Assembly: GCA_030686995.1 (NCBI GenBank)
Contig: CM060696.1
Span: 113,661,949-113,725,948, forward strand
DNA length: 64,000 bases
Direction of reading: 5' to 3'
Source of the DNA: Artemisia argyi
Lineage: Eukaryota; Streptophyta; Magnoliopsida; Asterales; Asteraceae
Of this stretch, positions 23,511 through 34,408 are shown one piece after another (within the stretch, counting starts at the first letter, position 1; every line of letters starts with the position of its first letter). Position numbers and translations under genes: made by a program. Below the pieces are notes generated by a model, which worked only from the letters and a program-made list of their open reading frames with translations, was not told the origin of the DNA and did not search any database.

Positions 23511-23697
23511 TCAGCTGTGATGAAGCGTTGGCTAAGTTGTTGGCGAACGATCTTACAAGTCAAACATCATCGTTTATGTCAATGAAGAAAACAGACCGCA
23601 ACATCTTTTCGGAGAGCAAGAGGCAGGAAATGAAAATGGGACAAAAGAAGTTCGAACTACGGCAACAAATATTCAACTTTCAACAACAAAAACAATG

Positions 23698-24112
23698 AAA
23701 AGAATACGGATTGTTCTATACGAGTTTCATTGATCATTTGAGTGGAATCCATATAAATAAAATATTGCTATTAAAGAAGATAATTAATGAGAAATATAAA
23801 TTAGATTATTGGTTTATGTTTTTAATTTCGAGTGAAAGTTAAAATTAGTTTTTAATAAAATTTGATAATGCAATTAATAGTGATGTGCCGCTCACGTGAC
23901 AGTATTGCTATAATTTCATTAATATAACAGTTGCGTAAGTTGGTTGATTCCTTTGATTGGCTAATATTTGCGGCTCATATTTTAGACAGCCATTGGAGGT
24001 CCTCATCATCCCACATGTTTCATCCTTATCCTTTTTCTTAACCAAACAACAAAACCTTCCTTCCTATAAACCCTTCATTTAGTTCTTTCTCTCTACTTTT
24101 AGTCCTGAAATT
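23698..24112 (+). promoter_or_regulatory. Spacer and putative promoter of the START-domain gene
   Basis: AT-rich sequence followed by a CT-rich leader (24000-24112). CCTATAAACCC near 24063 is a TATA-box candidate about 45 bases before the ATG, which would give a very short leader. Start site not confirmed. Confidence 0.3.
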
Positions 24113-27100
24113 ATGATGCTGTCTGTTGATGTTTTATGGGATATATTTGTAAATTTTGTGGGTCCTATTGGAGTTGCTTTCTTAATTGGGATTATTGTTG
24201 GTTGGGGTTGGAAGCCCAGATGGGCTAGCTTGTTACCTGATTGTTCTAAAATTATTAGTAGTTCTTCAGCAGCCCCTTGTGTCAAGAATCAAGATGTTAC
24301 TTCTGGGGCTGCTGAATTGGATAGAAATGTTGTTGTTGTTAAAGATCCTAGTTGCAGGTAAATTATTCTTATTGTTTTTATGTCAATTCACAGCTGTAGT
24401 TTCATATGTAATAAGCTTAGATAAACCCATAAGTCTCAAAATAAGCTACAAAATTGAGGTTTATGAAATATAAGCCGAAATCAAATAAGCTCATAAGCCC
24501 ACATACAAGGATGCCAAATTTTGTGGGTGCTAACCACATTCCTTCAAAACCCGTACTCTAAAACTCAACATTTTACGGTTTACGGCTTTAAGCTGATAAC
24601 CCTAAATCCATTACCATAAAACAAACAAATCCTAGGAATTAGACATTGGTTTACGAAACTTGACTGGTTAGTTTTGGTATCTATAGAATTACAGCAATCT
24701 ATGCAGTTGGTAAACTACCTTGAATGGTATCACCATAACTGTGACAGGACATAAATAAAGAACGGAAAATACAAAATGGAGGTAGATTAGACCTTACAAT
24801 CTTGTCAGATATTTTGACTAAAAAACCTATAAGTGTATAACCATACATGACTCTGGCTTTGTCATGGAAAGAATGTTACCAATATTTATCACGGGGAGGT
24901 TGTCATCAACTATTTTGATTCTAGAAATACCATTCTTGCCTATATTACTGTTAACCCTTGAAAGTGCGAGTCCTAACACTCTCACTTAATTCTGGGAAAG
25001 TTAGTTGGAAATATTTGAAGTCCTGTAATAGGACGAGTCCTAGTTTGTCCTATGATGGGACATAGTGCCATAGTGTCATAGTTCCTATTAAATAACAAAA
25101 CTCCTGTTCTTTTAGGTGCACGTATGATTTTTATAGCGTCACAATCTCTAATTTACAGGTGTTTCTTAGAAAATGAATATTCAAAAGATATTGAATTCTT
25201 CTTGACCTTGTTTGTTTCTCTGCCAAATCTTTTAAAGGATGTATTTATGGTATATAGCAGTGAAAGTATAGCATTCAAACTAGCACATATAATCAGTTAA
25301 TGATGTATCCTTTTGACTAGTCATGAAGCACTCATACCATGAGTTATGTTATTCATTAAGACTTGTTTGATGTATGGGCGATGGTGGGTGTAATTTAAGC
25401 TTGTGGTCTAGCCGCCATGATGCAACAACATTAACCTTCTCGTATCTTTTGTGTAGCTCCTCAGCTGTCAAAGAAGAGGAGAACGGTCTTCTTACAGATA
25501 AAGATCTAAAACATCTATGGCAGCTTGTGGAGAGAAAAGACGGGGGTCCACCATGGAAGCATATGATGGACCGCTCAACCCCTAATATGTTCTATCAAGC
25601 ATGGCAAAGAGATCCCGAGGTACTTTCTTTTTTTATCATGGCAAATTAGCAGATGCAACAAGTTTTGTTCTGCATTCCTGTCTCTTAATCTGTAGAAACC
25701 AACCTCTGCTTATAGATTTTGTGAGAACTTCATATAGATTACTCTTTTATATTGTGATACTTGTTTCTTTGAATTTTTTTTGAGGTGTCCGGTGGTGGGT
25801 ATTATTCTTGCTATCTATTTCTGCAACATTGAGGGGGTGTATGGATATGCGTTTTGGAAACCAATTAACGTAGTTACAATAATCAGTTTTTAGCGGTTGG
25901 ACATTCTGTTTTTTCTTTTAATAGGTGGTATTTTAGGGCTGAAATAAGCAGTTTCTTACTAGTTGCAACAAAACTCTATATCAAAAGGCTTAAAATTGCC
26001 TAATCACTCTCTTCTTTAATCTAGTTTCATTCACCTCCGAGCTCACATCCAAGCACCTCTAAACTGCGTATATGTTCAGCCGTCTAATCATATGGTTTTT
26101 GACTGTTGAATTCCGGCACATTAAGTTTTTGTCTTGTGTATCTTGGTAGACCGGGCCGCCTCAGTATTGCAGCAAGACTGTGTATGAAAATGCAACACCT
26201 GAATTGATAAGGGATTTCTACTGGGATGATGATTTCCGACTGAAGTGGGATGATATGCTTTTACATGCTGCAACCCTTGAAGAATTCCCCACCACAGGAA
26301 CAAGTGTAGTACATTGGACACGGAAGGTAAGCCAAGTCCCTTAAAATTCTAGTCGGCTCTTTTTTTATATTTATATTCTTAGTAATAATTTATTAATTTT
26401 TGTCTGGACAGTTCCCTTTTTTCTGTAGTGATAGAGAATACACAATTGCACGTCGCATATGGGGACTTGGAAGATCGTACTACTGTGTCACAAAGGTATG
26501 ATAGCAAAGTGAACATATGATAACTCCAAATCTTGTTCCTTTAATGTAAAATTCACATCTTCCTGGTTATTTCTTAACCTCGCTTATTTGTTGCAGGGAG
26601 TGCCCTACCCTTCGGTCCCAAGAAAGCAGAAACCACGCCGTGTTGATCTTTATTATTCAAGTTGGTTCATCCAACCAGGTAATTATATTCTTACTGGAAT
26701 AGGAATTTACATTTGAGTCAATCTGGAACTAGTCTTTTACCTTATGTACTTAAGAACTTAACCCAAATCACTAAAATCGCCTCTTATATATAATGGATAT
26801 TTTCTATGACAGTGGAATCGAAGATTGGGAGTGACCAGCCAGCATGTGAGGTGACGTTCTTCCATCATGAAGACATGGGCATCCCATGGGAAATTGCAAA
26901 ATACGGTGTAAGGCAAGGGATGTGGGGAGCAGCCAGGAAGGTCGAGCGTGGCTTTCGATTATATCAGAAGGAAAGAGCCTCTTCAAGTACAATATCCCCA
27001 CATGTAGTCATGGCTCAAATGAATACTAAAATCGATGAATCCTACCTGGATTCTTTAGAATCTAATAAAGATCAAGATGCAAAAACGGAAGAAACTCAAG

Positions 27101-27276
27101 TGGTGACCCAACAAGAGAACCAGGCGGTGGTAGCAAAGCTGTCGAAGTTTCTAATAATTGGTGGAGCTATTATGCTCGCCTGTAGTATTGACCGTGGTCT
27201 GTTGACAAAAGGAGTTATATTGGGTGTTGCCAAGAGGTTTGCCTCGGTAGGGAGACAAGCGTACACCAGGCGATGA
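24113..27276 (+). CDS. START-domain lipid-binding protein with membrane anchors
   Basis: Six exons join in phase: 24113-24357, 25457-25619, 26150-26326, 26412-26495, 26597-26678 and 26813-27276 (404 aa). Donors and acceptors are canonical throughout. Residues about 9-30 form an N-terminal hydrophobic span (FVGPIGVAFLIGIIVGWGW). The START/PCTP-like lipid-binding fold runs from about LTDKDLKHLWQLV through FYWDDDFRLKWDDML, EYTIARRIWGLGRSYYCVTK and RVDLYYSSWFIQP to MWGAARKVERGF. A second hydrophobic stretch (FLIIGGAIMLACSI) lies near the C-terminus. This order matches plant 'polyketide cyclase/dehydrase and lipid transport' START proteins. The likely role is lipid sensing or transfer at a membrane; the ligand is unknown. 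Intron 2 holds a probable MITE. An AATAAA at 27309 may be the poly-A signal. Confidence 0.9.
25830..26063. mobile_element. Probable MITE in intron 2 of the START gene
   Basis: GGGGGTGTATGGATATGCG at the left is mirrored by ACATCCAAGCACCTC at the right. The flanking triplets TGA/TAA are only a weak TWA duplication. Non-coding, about 230 bp. Confidence 0.35.
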
Positions 27277-28215
27277 TACTATTTTCCCAGTTGAGTCTCT
27301 TGTATTGTAATAAAAACATAGTCAATATAGGTGTTCTCTCGAAAGAACTTACAGTATTACACATATGATCATGGCATCATGTTCCTTGTAGATTAACCAA
27401 TTTGTATTATGGTTTTGATAGGTATACATTCTTTACAAATTAACGATCATACAGCAATCTTTTCTGCTCAATAACACAGATTAACCAAACCAAATTACTA
27501 AACACAGGTTCAGTTTCGGAAGGCACAAAATTCTATAATTAGAAAGAAATTTATTACGCCTTGTATAATTAGAAAGATATACAAATTACCAACCACAGGT
27601 TGTGTAATTTAGCTGGATGGTTTCTGAAAACACAGGTTATGTCAACCTGAACATGAAAATCTTCAATTGTTTTATTCTCTTCCATCAAGGTAGAATAGTT
27701 CATCGTGTATTCTTAAACCGACTATTGCTTCTGAGAAGCGATGGGTGAAAATGTGAAATGACATGTTTTGAAAACATTTTTTGAGTTTTACTTAACTGTC
27801 GTTCAAGCATATTTAAATTTCAGTATTATTGTTGAATGACATTTCTAGAAACGTAAATAATATCGATTATACGAGAGACATGTCCTGGAAGAGTATTTTT
27901 GGATTTTTTTCGTGCTGTTTGTAGTGTGTCTTGTTCAATTATTCGGTTTATGTGGTTTTTCTACACTTAAAAGAGTTAGTAAATGATAAATTAACATGAA
28001 ATAGGCCTTGATCAACAGACGTAAAACACGAAGATCAAATACAGTTAGTAAATTGGTAATGCAGCTGCAAAATTAACATGAAATAGGCCATTGATCAACA
28101 GACTTAAAACACGAAAGATCAAAAAAGATAGAAAAACGAAAGAATCAATATCAGCTTATGTACATCAGTACATCATACAAAGGTGAAACATGGTAAAGAA
28201 TTACATAAATAATGG
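27277..28215. other. Convergent 3' spacer with a two-copy repeat
   Basis: 3' UTRs of the START gene (+) and the small protein gene (-). A direct repeat of about 53 bp (ttaacatgaaataggcc...) starts at 27991 and again at 28073. No other gene seen. Confidence 0.5.
27988..28122. repeat. Two-copy direct repeat, period 82 bp
   Basis: The words ttaacatgaaataggcc, gatcaacagac and aaaacacga occur in the same order in both copies with small indels. Confidence 0.8.
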
Positions 28216-28479
28216 CTAATATGGAACTATAGTCTCGAAACAGTTGACACCATCCAACTCAGGGGCGAACCTAGGCCTAAACTGCGGTTGTGATGGTTTC
28301 TTAACTTCTGGAGACGAATGTGGATGTTTCGGTGGACTATGATCAGCGTCTTTGGTCTTTGTATTCTCTGTCGATAAGGATCGTTTGGCAGTGCTGTTGG
28401 CGTTGCTAAAATGAAGCTTCTGTCTACTGAGCGATTCAGCGCAGAAAGCATCAATAGAACTGAAAATTGACATTAACAT
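28216..28479 (-). CDS. Small stress-type protein with ELDGxNCFETIV C-terminus (UCP031279-like)
   Basis: 87 aa from ATG 28479; an in-frame ATG six bases later (28473) is an equally good start and earlier ones up to 28695 are less likely. The N-terminus is MLMSIFSSIDAFCAESL. The middle is Ser/Pro/Lys/His-rich and disordered (about residues 25-65). The end, RPRFAPELDGVNCFETIV, matches the conserved C-terminal motif of short plant proteins classed as uncharacterised UCP031279, which are typically induced by elicitors or wounding. That family assignment is from memory of the motif. A TATTTATA on the coding strand near 28552-28559 could be the TATA element. No catalytic motif is present. Confidence 0.7.
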   Translation of the reverse strand: MLMSIFSSIDAFCAESLSRQKLHFSNANSTAKRSLSTENTKTKDADHSPPKHPHSSPEVKKPSQPQFRPRFAPELDGVNCFETIVPY

Positions 28480-30475
28480 GTTGAAAATGATGATTTCTAG
28501 TTTTTTTTTGGACAAGTTTCTGAATTCTTGATTAAGACAATATTGTTTGTGGTATAAATAGTGGTATGGAAAGATGGACATGTAATGTAAGTAGAACAAT
28601 CTCGAAAGAAAAGAATATGTGGAGCAACGCGTTTTGGATGCTATACTTTTCGTGTGGAAAGATCTAAGTACTTCGAGAGTTTCTAGGTTGATCAAACATT
28701 TGGAAGTCTTCCGACATCCTAAGGTGTCCCACCTTATCCAACTCTAAAAAAATAACCAATCTCATTTGGTTGTGAATCAAATTCTGTTGCCACTTGGATG
28801 CTTTACAATTAACTTTTCTATCATCTTGTACTAAATTGACAAATCAATATTTAACTAGAGGAATTCTTGTGCAAAGCAACAGTGTAGGATTATTGATGTA
28901 AAACGTGTATTTTCTGAAATACAAAATATGTGTTTTTTAAAATTGATAATAGTGTTATTTTTTAAAAATCATCAAGTTTAAAGTGTATTAAAGGATACTT
29001 TAAAGGTAATTTAGACAAACTACATTAATTTAAGTTTTAAGATTAAAGATTTAATATTTAATTATTTATGCACATACACTCTTTATAAATAGTAGAGGCT
29101 AGAGATATATGGTTAATACACGAAGGTTACCGAATTTTACATTTTTATTCACTTAGGTTAATAAAACATTTTTTTGTTTTTGTTTACATAAGTTACTAAA
29201 CTTATTAAACATAATATTTGGGTCTTTGAATTTTATAAAAAAATACGTAAATATTACTAAACTTGTAAACAAGACATGTAAGCTATTTAACTTATCAAAA
29301 AATATGCGTTTATGTCACTCGAATTAACACTAAAATTATTGAATAATTTTAAATCGCTAATCGATAATTTTAGTACTAATACGAGTGACCTAAACTCATA
29401 TTTTTTAATAAGTTAACTAACCCTAATGTCGTGTTCTATAAGTACCAACTTTGTAACATGAGTTGAACCAAGGTTATGGACTCGTGAGGTGTATAGTATG
29501 ACTATGTAAGTGTAATTTGTATAGTTTATGGAGTAGCTTTTTATGGAGCGTTTCATGATGTGTGGTTTTCCACCATTGAATAATTATCATCTTGAAATTA
29601 TTGTCATCCAAAGCCTCACATTTGACGATATGGAATAATCTTTGCAGTTTCTTCACCCCTGGTTGATAGTGTCTCCACCAGCTTACCATTGTTGTTTCTG
29701 CTTAATGGTGACAATTAGACTCATCAGGGCTTCTTAGTATGTGATATCACAAGAGATCAATTGTTATTTGTGTCCATCCACATTAGCTTTTATGAGCAAA
29801 AAAGAAATTTCGCTAATAATTCTCATTCATGATAGAATACTAAAAATCCTGTTAATTAAAAGGGCAAAATGGTTATTTGTATCATTCATTAAAGAGTTAC
29901 TTATACAGTTCATGAGAAGATGATGCAAGCGTATTCGATAGTATATAAACAGATTACACTTCCATTCTTGTACTTTTAAACTTTGATAGCCAGTCTTATG
30001 TTTTGTGAAGTAAATTTTAGATACTGAACTACTAACGCATTGCATTATCCGTGTTATAGTTTGTAATCTTTGTGTTGAGGTATCCAATGCTAACATGGAT
30101 CTCACTAGGACACGTACAGTATGTGAGCTTATTCGGAAGCAATTGGTGGTGGCGTTCTTTTTTTGGGCTGGCGGATGTACGTGCTGAACTTGTTGAGATA
30201 ATGAGATGTCTGTCCTTCTTATGGTCAAAACTGTAAGATGGGATGAAACATTTCCTGCAATCATCAAGTGACTGTTTGTACATCATATTTGGTCCCTTTA
30301 CACCAGAAACTATAGAAAATTGATCCATTCATAAAGTAACTTACAAAATTTATCAAACAGATTTCACTTATACATTTATGTACAATACAAAGTACAAACC
30401 ATCTACTCCATTTCCTTCATACCATACATCTCACAACAAGCAAAACAAACATAATTCATATACTCGACCCACTCA
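28480..30475. other. Intergenic, no supported gene
   Basis: AT-rich. 29095-29440 has inverted words (taaaattatt / aataatttta and tcactcg / cgagtga) suggesting an old transposon, without clear ends. Minus-strand frames at 29474-29689, 29827-30267 and 30032-30328 lack family motifs, overlap each other and are probably chance. 30360-30475 should be the HSP21 3' UTR. Confidence 0.5.
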
Positions 30476-30949
30476 TTACTCGATTTTTACATCAATCACC
30501 TTCTTCTCAACTTTCATCTTAGGAATAGAAATCAACAGAACACCATTTTTCAAATCAGCTTTGATCTTGTCTTTCTCGCAGTTATCAGGCAGATCAATGC
30601 GAGTCTGATACGAGCTGTAATTCTGTCGAGCCCACGAACCGTTATCACCACCTTCATGCTTCTGTTGATCCTCCTTATGTTCTCCTTTGATAACAAGCAT
30701 GTTATCCTCTACAAACACCTTCAAATCTTCCTTAGACAGTCCAGGGACATCAAATCTCATCTTGATCTCATTTTCAGCATCTTGTATGTCCCATGGAGAC
30801 CTAATGTTCCAAGCTGGCAGAGTACCAGTCCTTGTCATTGGGTCTTCAAACATTCGGTCTATTGTGTCCAGCATTTGGCGCATTGTTCTCATTGGAGACA
30901 TTGGATCCAACAAACCTGTAACATCATATGACATAGTTAGCAATGATTC

Positions 30950-30986
<37 letters not shown>

Positions 30987-31290
30987 ACATATATACTTTG
31001 AATGATTATACTTTTAAATTTGACATACCAAAAGGTGATATAGTGGACAAGGGTCTGCGTTCTAAAGAACTATTAGCACCTGCACCTTTGTTTTGGCTTT
31101 TACTAACTTGGACATCAACTGAGCTATCTTTTTCGGCCTGTGCTCTAACACTAGGAAGTCTGCTTCGGTTTCGGGAATGTGGGAAAAAGGCGAAGCAAGG
31201 AGATTTAGCCGATTTTTGTGACGAAGGTTTGGAAGTGTTTTTTGAAACTAGAGGAGAAGAAGAGATTCCACAGCAGGTTGTGCAAGCCAT
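30476..31290 (-). CDS. HSP21: Chloroplast small heat-shock protein HSP21 type
   Basis: Two exons on the minus strand, 31290-31029 and 30915-30476, join with phase 1 (TTTTG|GTATG, TTACAG|GTTTG) to give 233 aa. Residues 1 to about 50 are Ser/Arg-rich with few acids, a plastid transit peptide. A Met-rich amphipathic helix follows (MRTMRQMLDTIDRMFEDP, about residues 96-113), the signature of chloroplast sHSPs. The alpha-crystallin domain then covers DIQDAENEIKMRFDVPGLSKE, DNMLVIKGEH, YQTRIDLPDN and KNGVLLISIPK near the end. It acts as an ATP-independent holdase that protects thylakoid and plastid proteins under heat. Length and the single intron position fit the family. The promoter carries heat-shock elements. 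A poly-A tract (30953-30983) lies in the intron. Confidence 0.93.
30953..30983. repeat. Poly-A tract in the HSP21 intron
   Basis: A 31-base A-run on the + strand, so poly-T in the transcript, about 38 bases upstream of the acceptor; it may act as part of the polypyrimidine region. Confidence 0.85.
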
Positions 31291-31395
31291 TATTGTTTAG
31301 CAGAAAAGGTGTGATGGATTGAAAGATTGTTAGTAGTAGCTTATTGATGATTCTTGTTATGTTGTTTGATGGTATGGGTACAAGCTTGGTGTGGC

Positions 31396-31403
31396 TTATA
31401 TAG
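31396..31403 (-). promoter_or_regulatory. TATA box of HSP21
   Basis: CTATATAA on the minus strand, about 106 bases upstream of the ATG at 31290, with a heat-shock element 25 bases further upstream. Spacing is typical of plant heat-shock promoters. Confidence 0.65.
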
Positions 31404-31427
31404 TGTAGCACAAGGTGATCATGTGGA

Positions 31428-31435
31428 TTCTTGAA
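31428..31435. promoter_or_regulatory. Heat-shock element next to the TATA box
   Basis: TTCTTGAA gives a perfect TTC-NN-GAA pair, the core of a heat-shock factor site. Further GAA-like words (GAACC, GGAGAA) follow at 31435-31447 in roughly the right spacing, so an imperfect longer element is possible. Confidence 0.65.
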
Positions 31436-31522
31436 GAACCTGGAGAATGAAACCAAACAAATCAAATACAGTAGTTAATACTAGTAGTATCTTGCTAGTG
31501 TGCTCTTTTGCTTTCCCGCGTG

Positions 31523-31530
31523 TTCTAGAA
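31523..31530. promoter_or_regulatory. Distal heat-shock element
   Basis: TTCTAGAA is a perfect palindromic TTC-NN-GAA pair, about 120 bases upstream of the TATA box of HSP21. Confidence 0.5.
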
Positions 31531-34084
31531 AATTGATGTCCATTTTTCGTTTATTTTCCTTGTGGCAACTCCTCATTGGTATTTACCTATTACATATTTT
31601 GATAATAAATTAGAGAAAAATACATGTAGAATATAAGAGTTCTCTACGCATTAAGATAGTTCTCAAATACTCATTTTGTAGAAGAGAAAAGAAAGGGATA
31701 AATTAATATACTTAACTAAAACCCACATACAACTTTTGTTCAAAAATTGCATATCTTATAAATTGCATATCTTAAGAACCGTTGATTGTTAAACTAACTA
31801 AATTAAACAATTACAACATTCATTTAATTATTTTTCAATAAAGAACATTTTATATGCGTTTGACAAAAAATCTTGTCTTTTCGGCGAAGAAATTTGCAGA
31901 ATTTATCAAAAGTGATTTAACACTAATTTGTAATTTCCAAAAACAAAGGTAGTAAAGTAAGCATAAATATTAGTATATACCTCCAAAGATTCATCGTTTT
32001 TGCACCGTAAAATACACATCCATAGTTTCCAATCATATATCACACATAATATTTGTACATCAAAATCAATATAATTTATTCATAAAACTTGGAGTAAATA
32101 TAAGAAAAAGAAAAACAAATGTTCAAATTCGCTTGACATATGGCATGTGATTTAACACTAATTTATAAGTTCAAACACTAAACATGTTATAGTTAAATAC
32201 TTAAATGACCAATAATATTTTTATAAAACTCCAAAATCTTTGTCCTTTTTTTTCCCTAAAAGACTACACTCCTAAAGCTTTTCAACTATGTATGATGTAT
32301 GACACATGATAATGGACACCTTAATAATCGTAGTCTATTCATAAAAGTTGGACAAAGTTTAAAATAAATAAATAAAATAAATAAGTATTGAAAATCTCTT
32401 GACATATCACGTATGGTTTAATTAATTATAATATGTTTAATTAGATGTGACCTAACACGAATCAATATATATATAAAGAGTTTTCAAAAATAACACCATA
32501 AATCACATGTGGTTTTATAATGCAAATTACTAATACTAAGGGGGTGCTTGGTGAAGGGGTTAAGGGGGTGGGAAATAGGTAAAATATTTAAAAGGGCCAA
32601 CATTACTCAATATATGGTGCTTGGTTAGGGAGTGTAAAGGTATTGATTACCACATAATGGGTAATCAACCATTATAGAGTAAATTGGGAGGTAAGGTATT
32701 GATTACCCACCTCACTCATTCCTTTGATTCTCTTTCTCTTTCCCCAATTTGAACCAAACGGACCCAAAACATCAAAAAATGAAGTTGAATTTTTTTTATG
32801 TTTTATCCAACTTAAACGAATTAACTACTATAATTTTTAATTTGAAATATAATGTGTCATATATGAAACCATGAATATATAGTTTTCAATAAAAAAATGA
32901 TAAAACTTTTGAAAGATTATTAAAGAGTTATCTTCATTTTATTACAGGCGTTAAATGTTTGAACATTCGAATTATTGTTATGTCACACTACTATATCATG
33001 AAAGTTTTAACACTACAAAAAGATGTCAAAAGTATGTCAAAGTCACCATCTATTAACATATGATTCAATCTTTGTGCTATTTAATCCTTCTATTTGTAAC
33101 AAAAAATTTATCTCCAAAATAACTTGCCTCTTATATATATAAAAAAATCAATTACTTATCAAAATATGATTACGCCTTAAAGCCAGCCACCCCCTCCCCC
33201 CCCCCCCCCCCCGAAAAGTTGTGCTATTAGGCTCGATATTGTGGACGGTGGTGGTGCCACCATGTGTCGTCCCCCATAGCAGAGGCCCACCACCACGCGC
33301 GATAGTGGGATTTTCGTCTCGTTTTGGTGGTCTTCACCACCTAATGGATTCAAAGAAAAAGTTGGGGTTTTATAGTTATTTTTTTGGTTTGTGAGTGTGT
33401 GTGAGATATATTATAGGGTATGTTTGTATAAATTATGAATTTTTATATTTTTGATTGGCGGTGAGTTTGATGGTGACCTTAAAAAATGATAAGTTTGGTG
33501 ATGTGCTGAATGATGATGTGACGTTAATATGAAAATGGTGAGTTCATCATGACCATAGTGCCCAACCTTACACTATCTATCCACCACTAAAGTATTTTTT
33601 TTTATTTAATATGATCATTGTAGAACTTTTCTTTACATAAAATAAAAACTAGTATTTTATAAATATTGGTTAAATACTCAAAACATTGTATTGATTTTCC
33701 ATATATGTACATCAAACGCGTATTCTTTTATTCAAACTTTTATGGTGTATTTTCGACTTATTTTTGAAGGAAAATAAAAGAATGAGTATAAAAAGAAATA
33801 GGAATAATCTATAATGTGTTATTGTGTTATCTTCCTTCTTAAAATATGAGGAAGATTTTAGAGTAAAAAATAATTAGGTCTTCCTTGCAGTTCATTTATC
33901 TATCTTTTCTTTTCTTCTCTAAAAAGAAAAATAATGATAATGCATATATATTTGTGAGTAAATCTAAAATTTGTAGTTATACATATTTTTTTTATTATCA
34001 TCATCTTAACTATATTTCTTATCAAATCTTGAGTTCCTTTAAAATTTGAAAGATGATAATATTATGTGTTGTGTATTGATTAAA
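31531..34084. other. AT-rich transposon-derived spacer
   Basis: No gene. A MITE-like block lies at 32541-32766. A C-run is at 33196-33212. A GC-rich stretch (33230-33350, with ggtggtggtgccaccatg) resembles a MITE with short inverted words but has no clear ends. Confidence 0.45.
32541..32766. mobile_element. Probable MITE
   Basis: GGGGTGCTTGGT at the left and ACCAAACGGACCC at the right form imperfect inverted termini like those of the Harbinger-type MITEs elsewhere in the window. The word ggtgcttggt is repeated once inside. No clean TWA duplication. Confidence 0.4.
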
Positions 34085-34345
34085 AGATGATAACGTGAGC
34101 TACTTTTTTTGCTCATGTGAGACAAGTGGCATCAGAAAAATAGTAGTGAGTGAAAAACTTAATTTTAAGCCTAATTTTATAACTAAAATTGTATGCGAAT
34201 AATTTATTGATTGTAACTTGTAAGTTGTAACAACAATAGTATGTGTGATTGAAAGATAATAATGTGAGCTACTCTTTTTGCTCATGTAAGACAAGTGGCA
34301 TCAGAAAAATAGTAGTGATTGGAAAAATAGTAGTGATTGTAACTT
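34085..34345. repeat. Two-copy tandem repeat, period about 170 bp
   Basis: The block gtgagctac..tttttgctcatg..agacaagtggcatcagaaaaatagtagtga occurs at 34095 and again near 34264. Shorter related words (ttgtaacaacaa, cttcacaatccaataag) recur at about 34220, 34350 and 37480-37520, so the array continues on the far side of the inserted solo LTR. Confidence 0.75.
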
Positions 34346-34408
34346 GCAAGTTGTAACAACAATCCCATTACTTCACAATCCAATAAGCTAACTCCACACA
34401 TGTTTGAC

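Larger units (their letters stand above)
20779..23697 (+). pseudogene. Harbinger ORF1-like (Myb/SANT-like) gene, broken and split by a solo LTR
   Basis: The frame starts in Asn/Thr/Pro-rich sequence near 20779 and has one stop at about 20911. It then reads through four MYQPQ/MYKPQ-type repeats from 20951, an acidic region, a KKK cluster and a Myb/SANT-like segment (AKVWFAHQGSCKGNTKKANGF, WVEVLSYLEKE, RSYDSLNGKWKSLLSKVAQF) to 21451. Beyond a frameshift, homologous-looking pieces continue (EYRVPFRLFHEW, KVCPKWKDVE, then KQQAFKKFKSSWSSSFNT and RPIGKAKAKKK). After the LTR at 21801-23510 the frame resumes as DEALAKLLANDLTSQTSS ... FELRQQIFNFQQQKQ and stops at 23697. This is the layout of the DNA-binding partner protein of PIF/Harbinger transposons or its domesticated relatives. 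No transposase ORF accompanies it. Confidence 0.7.

Noticed and set aside
29827..30328. Overlapping minus-strand frames of 146 and 98 codons
   Set aside because: They overlap in different frames, show no domain and no splice logic; probably chance.
31006..31300. Frames on the + strand opposite HSP21 exon 1
   Set aside because: Antisense shadow of the transit-peptide exon.
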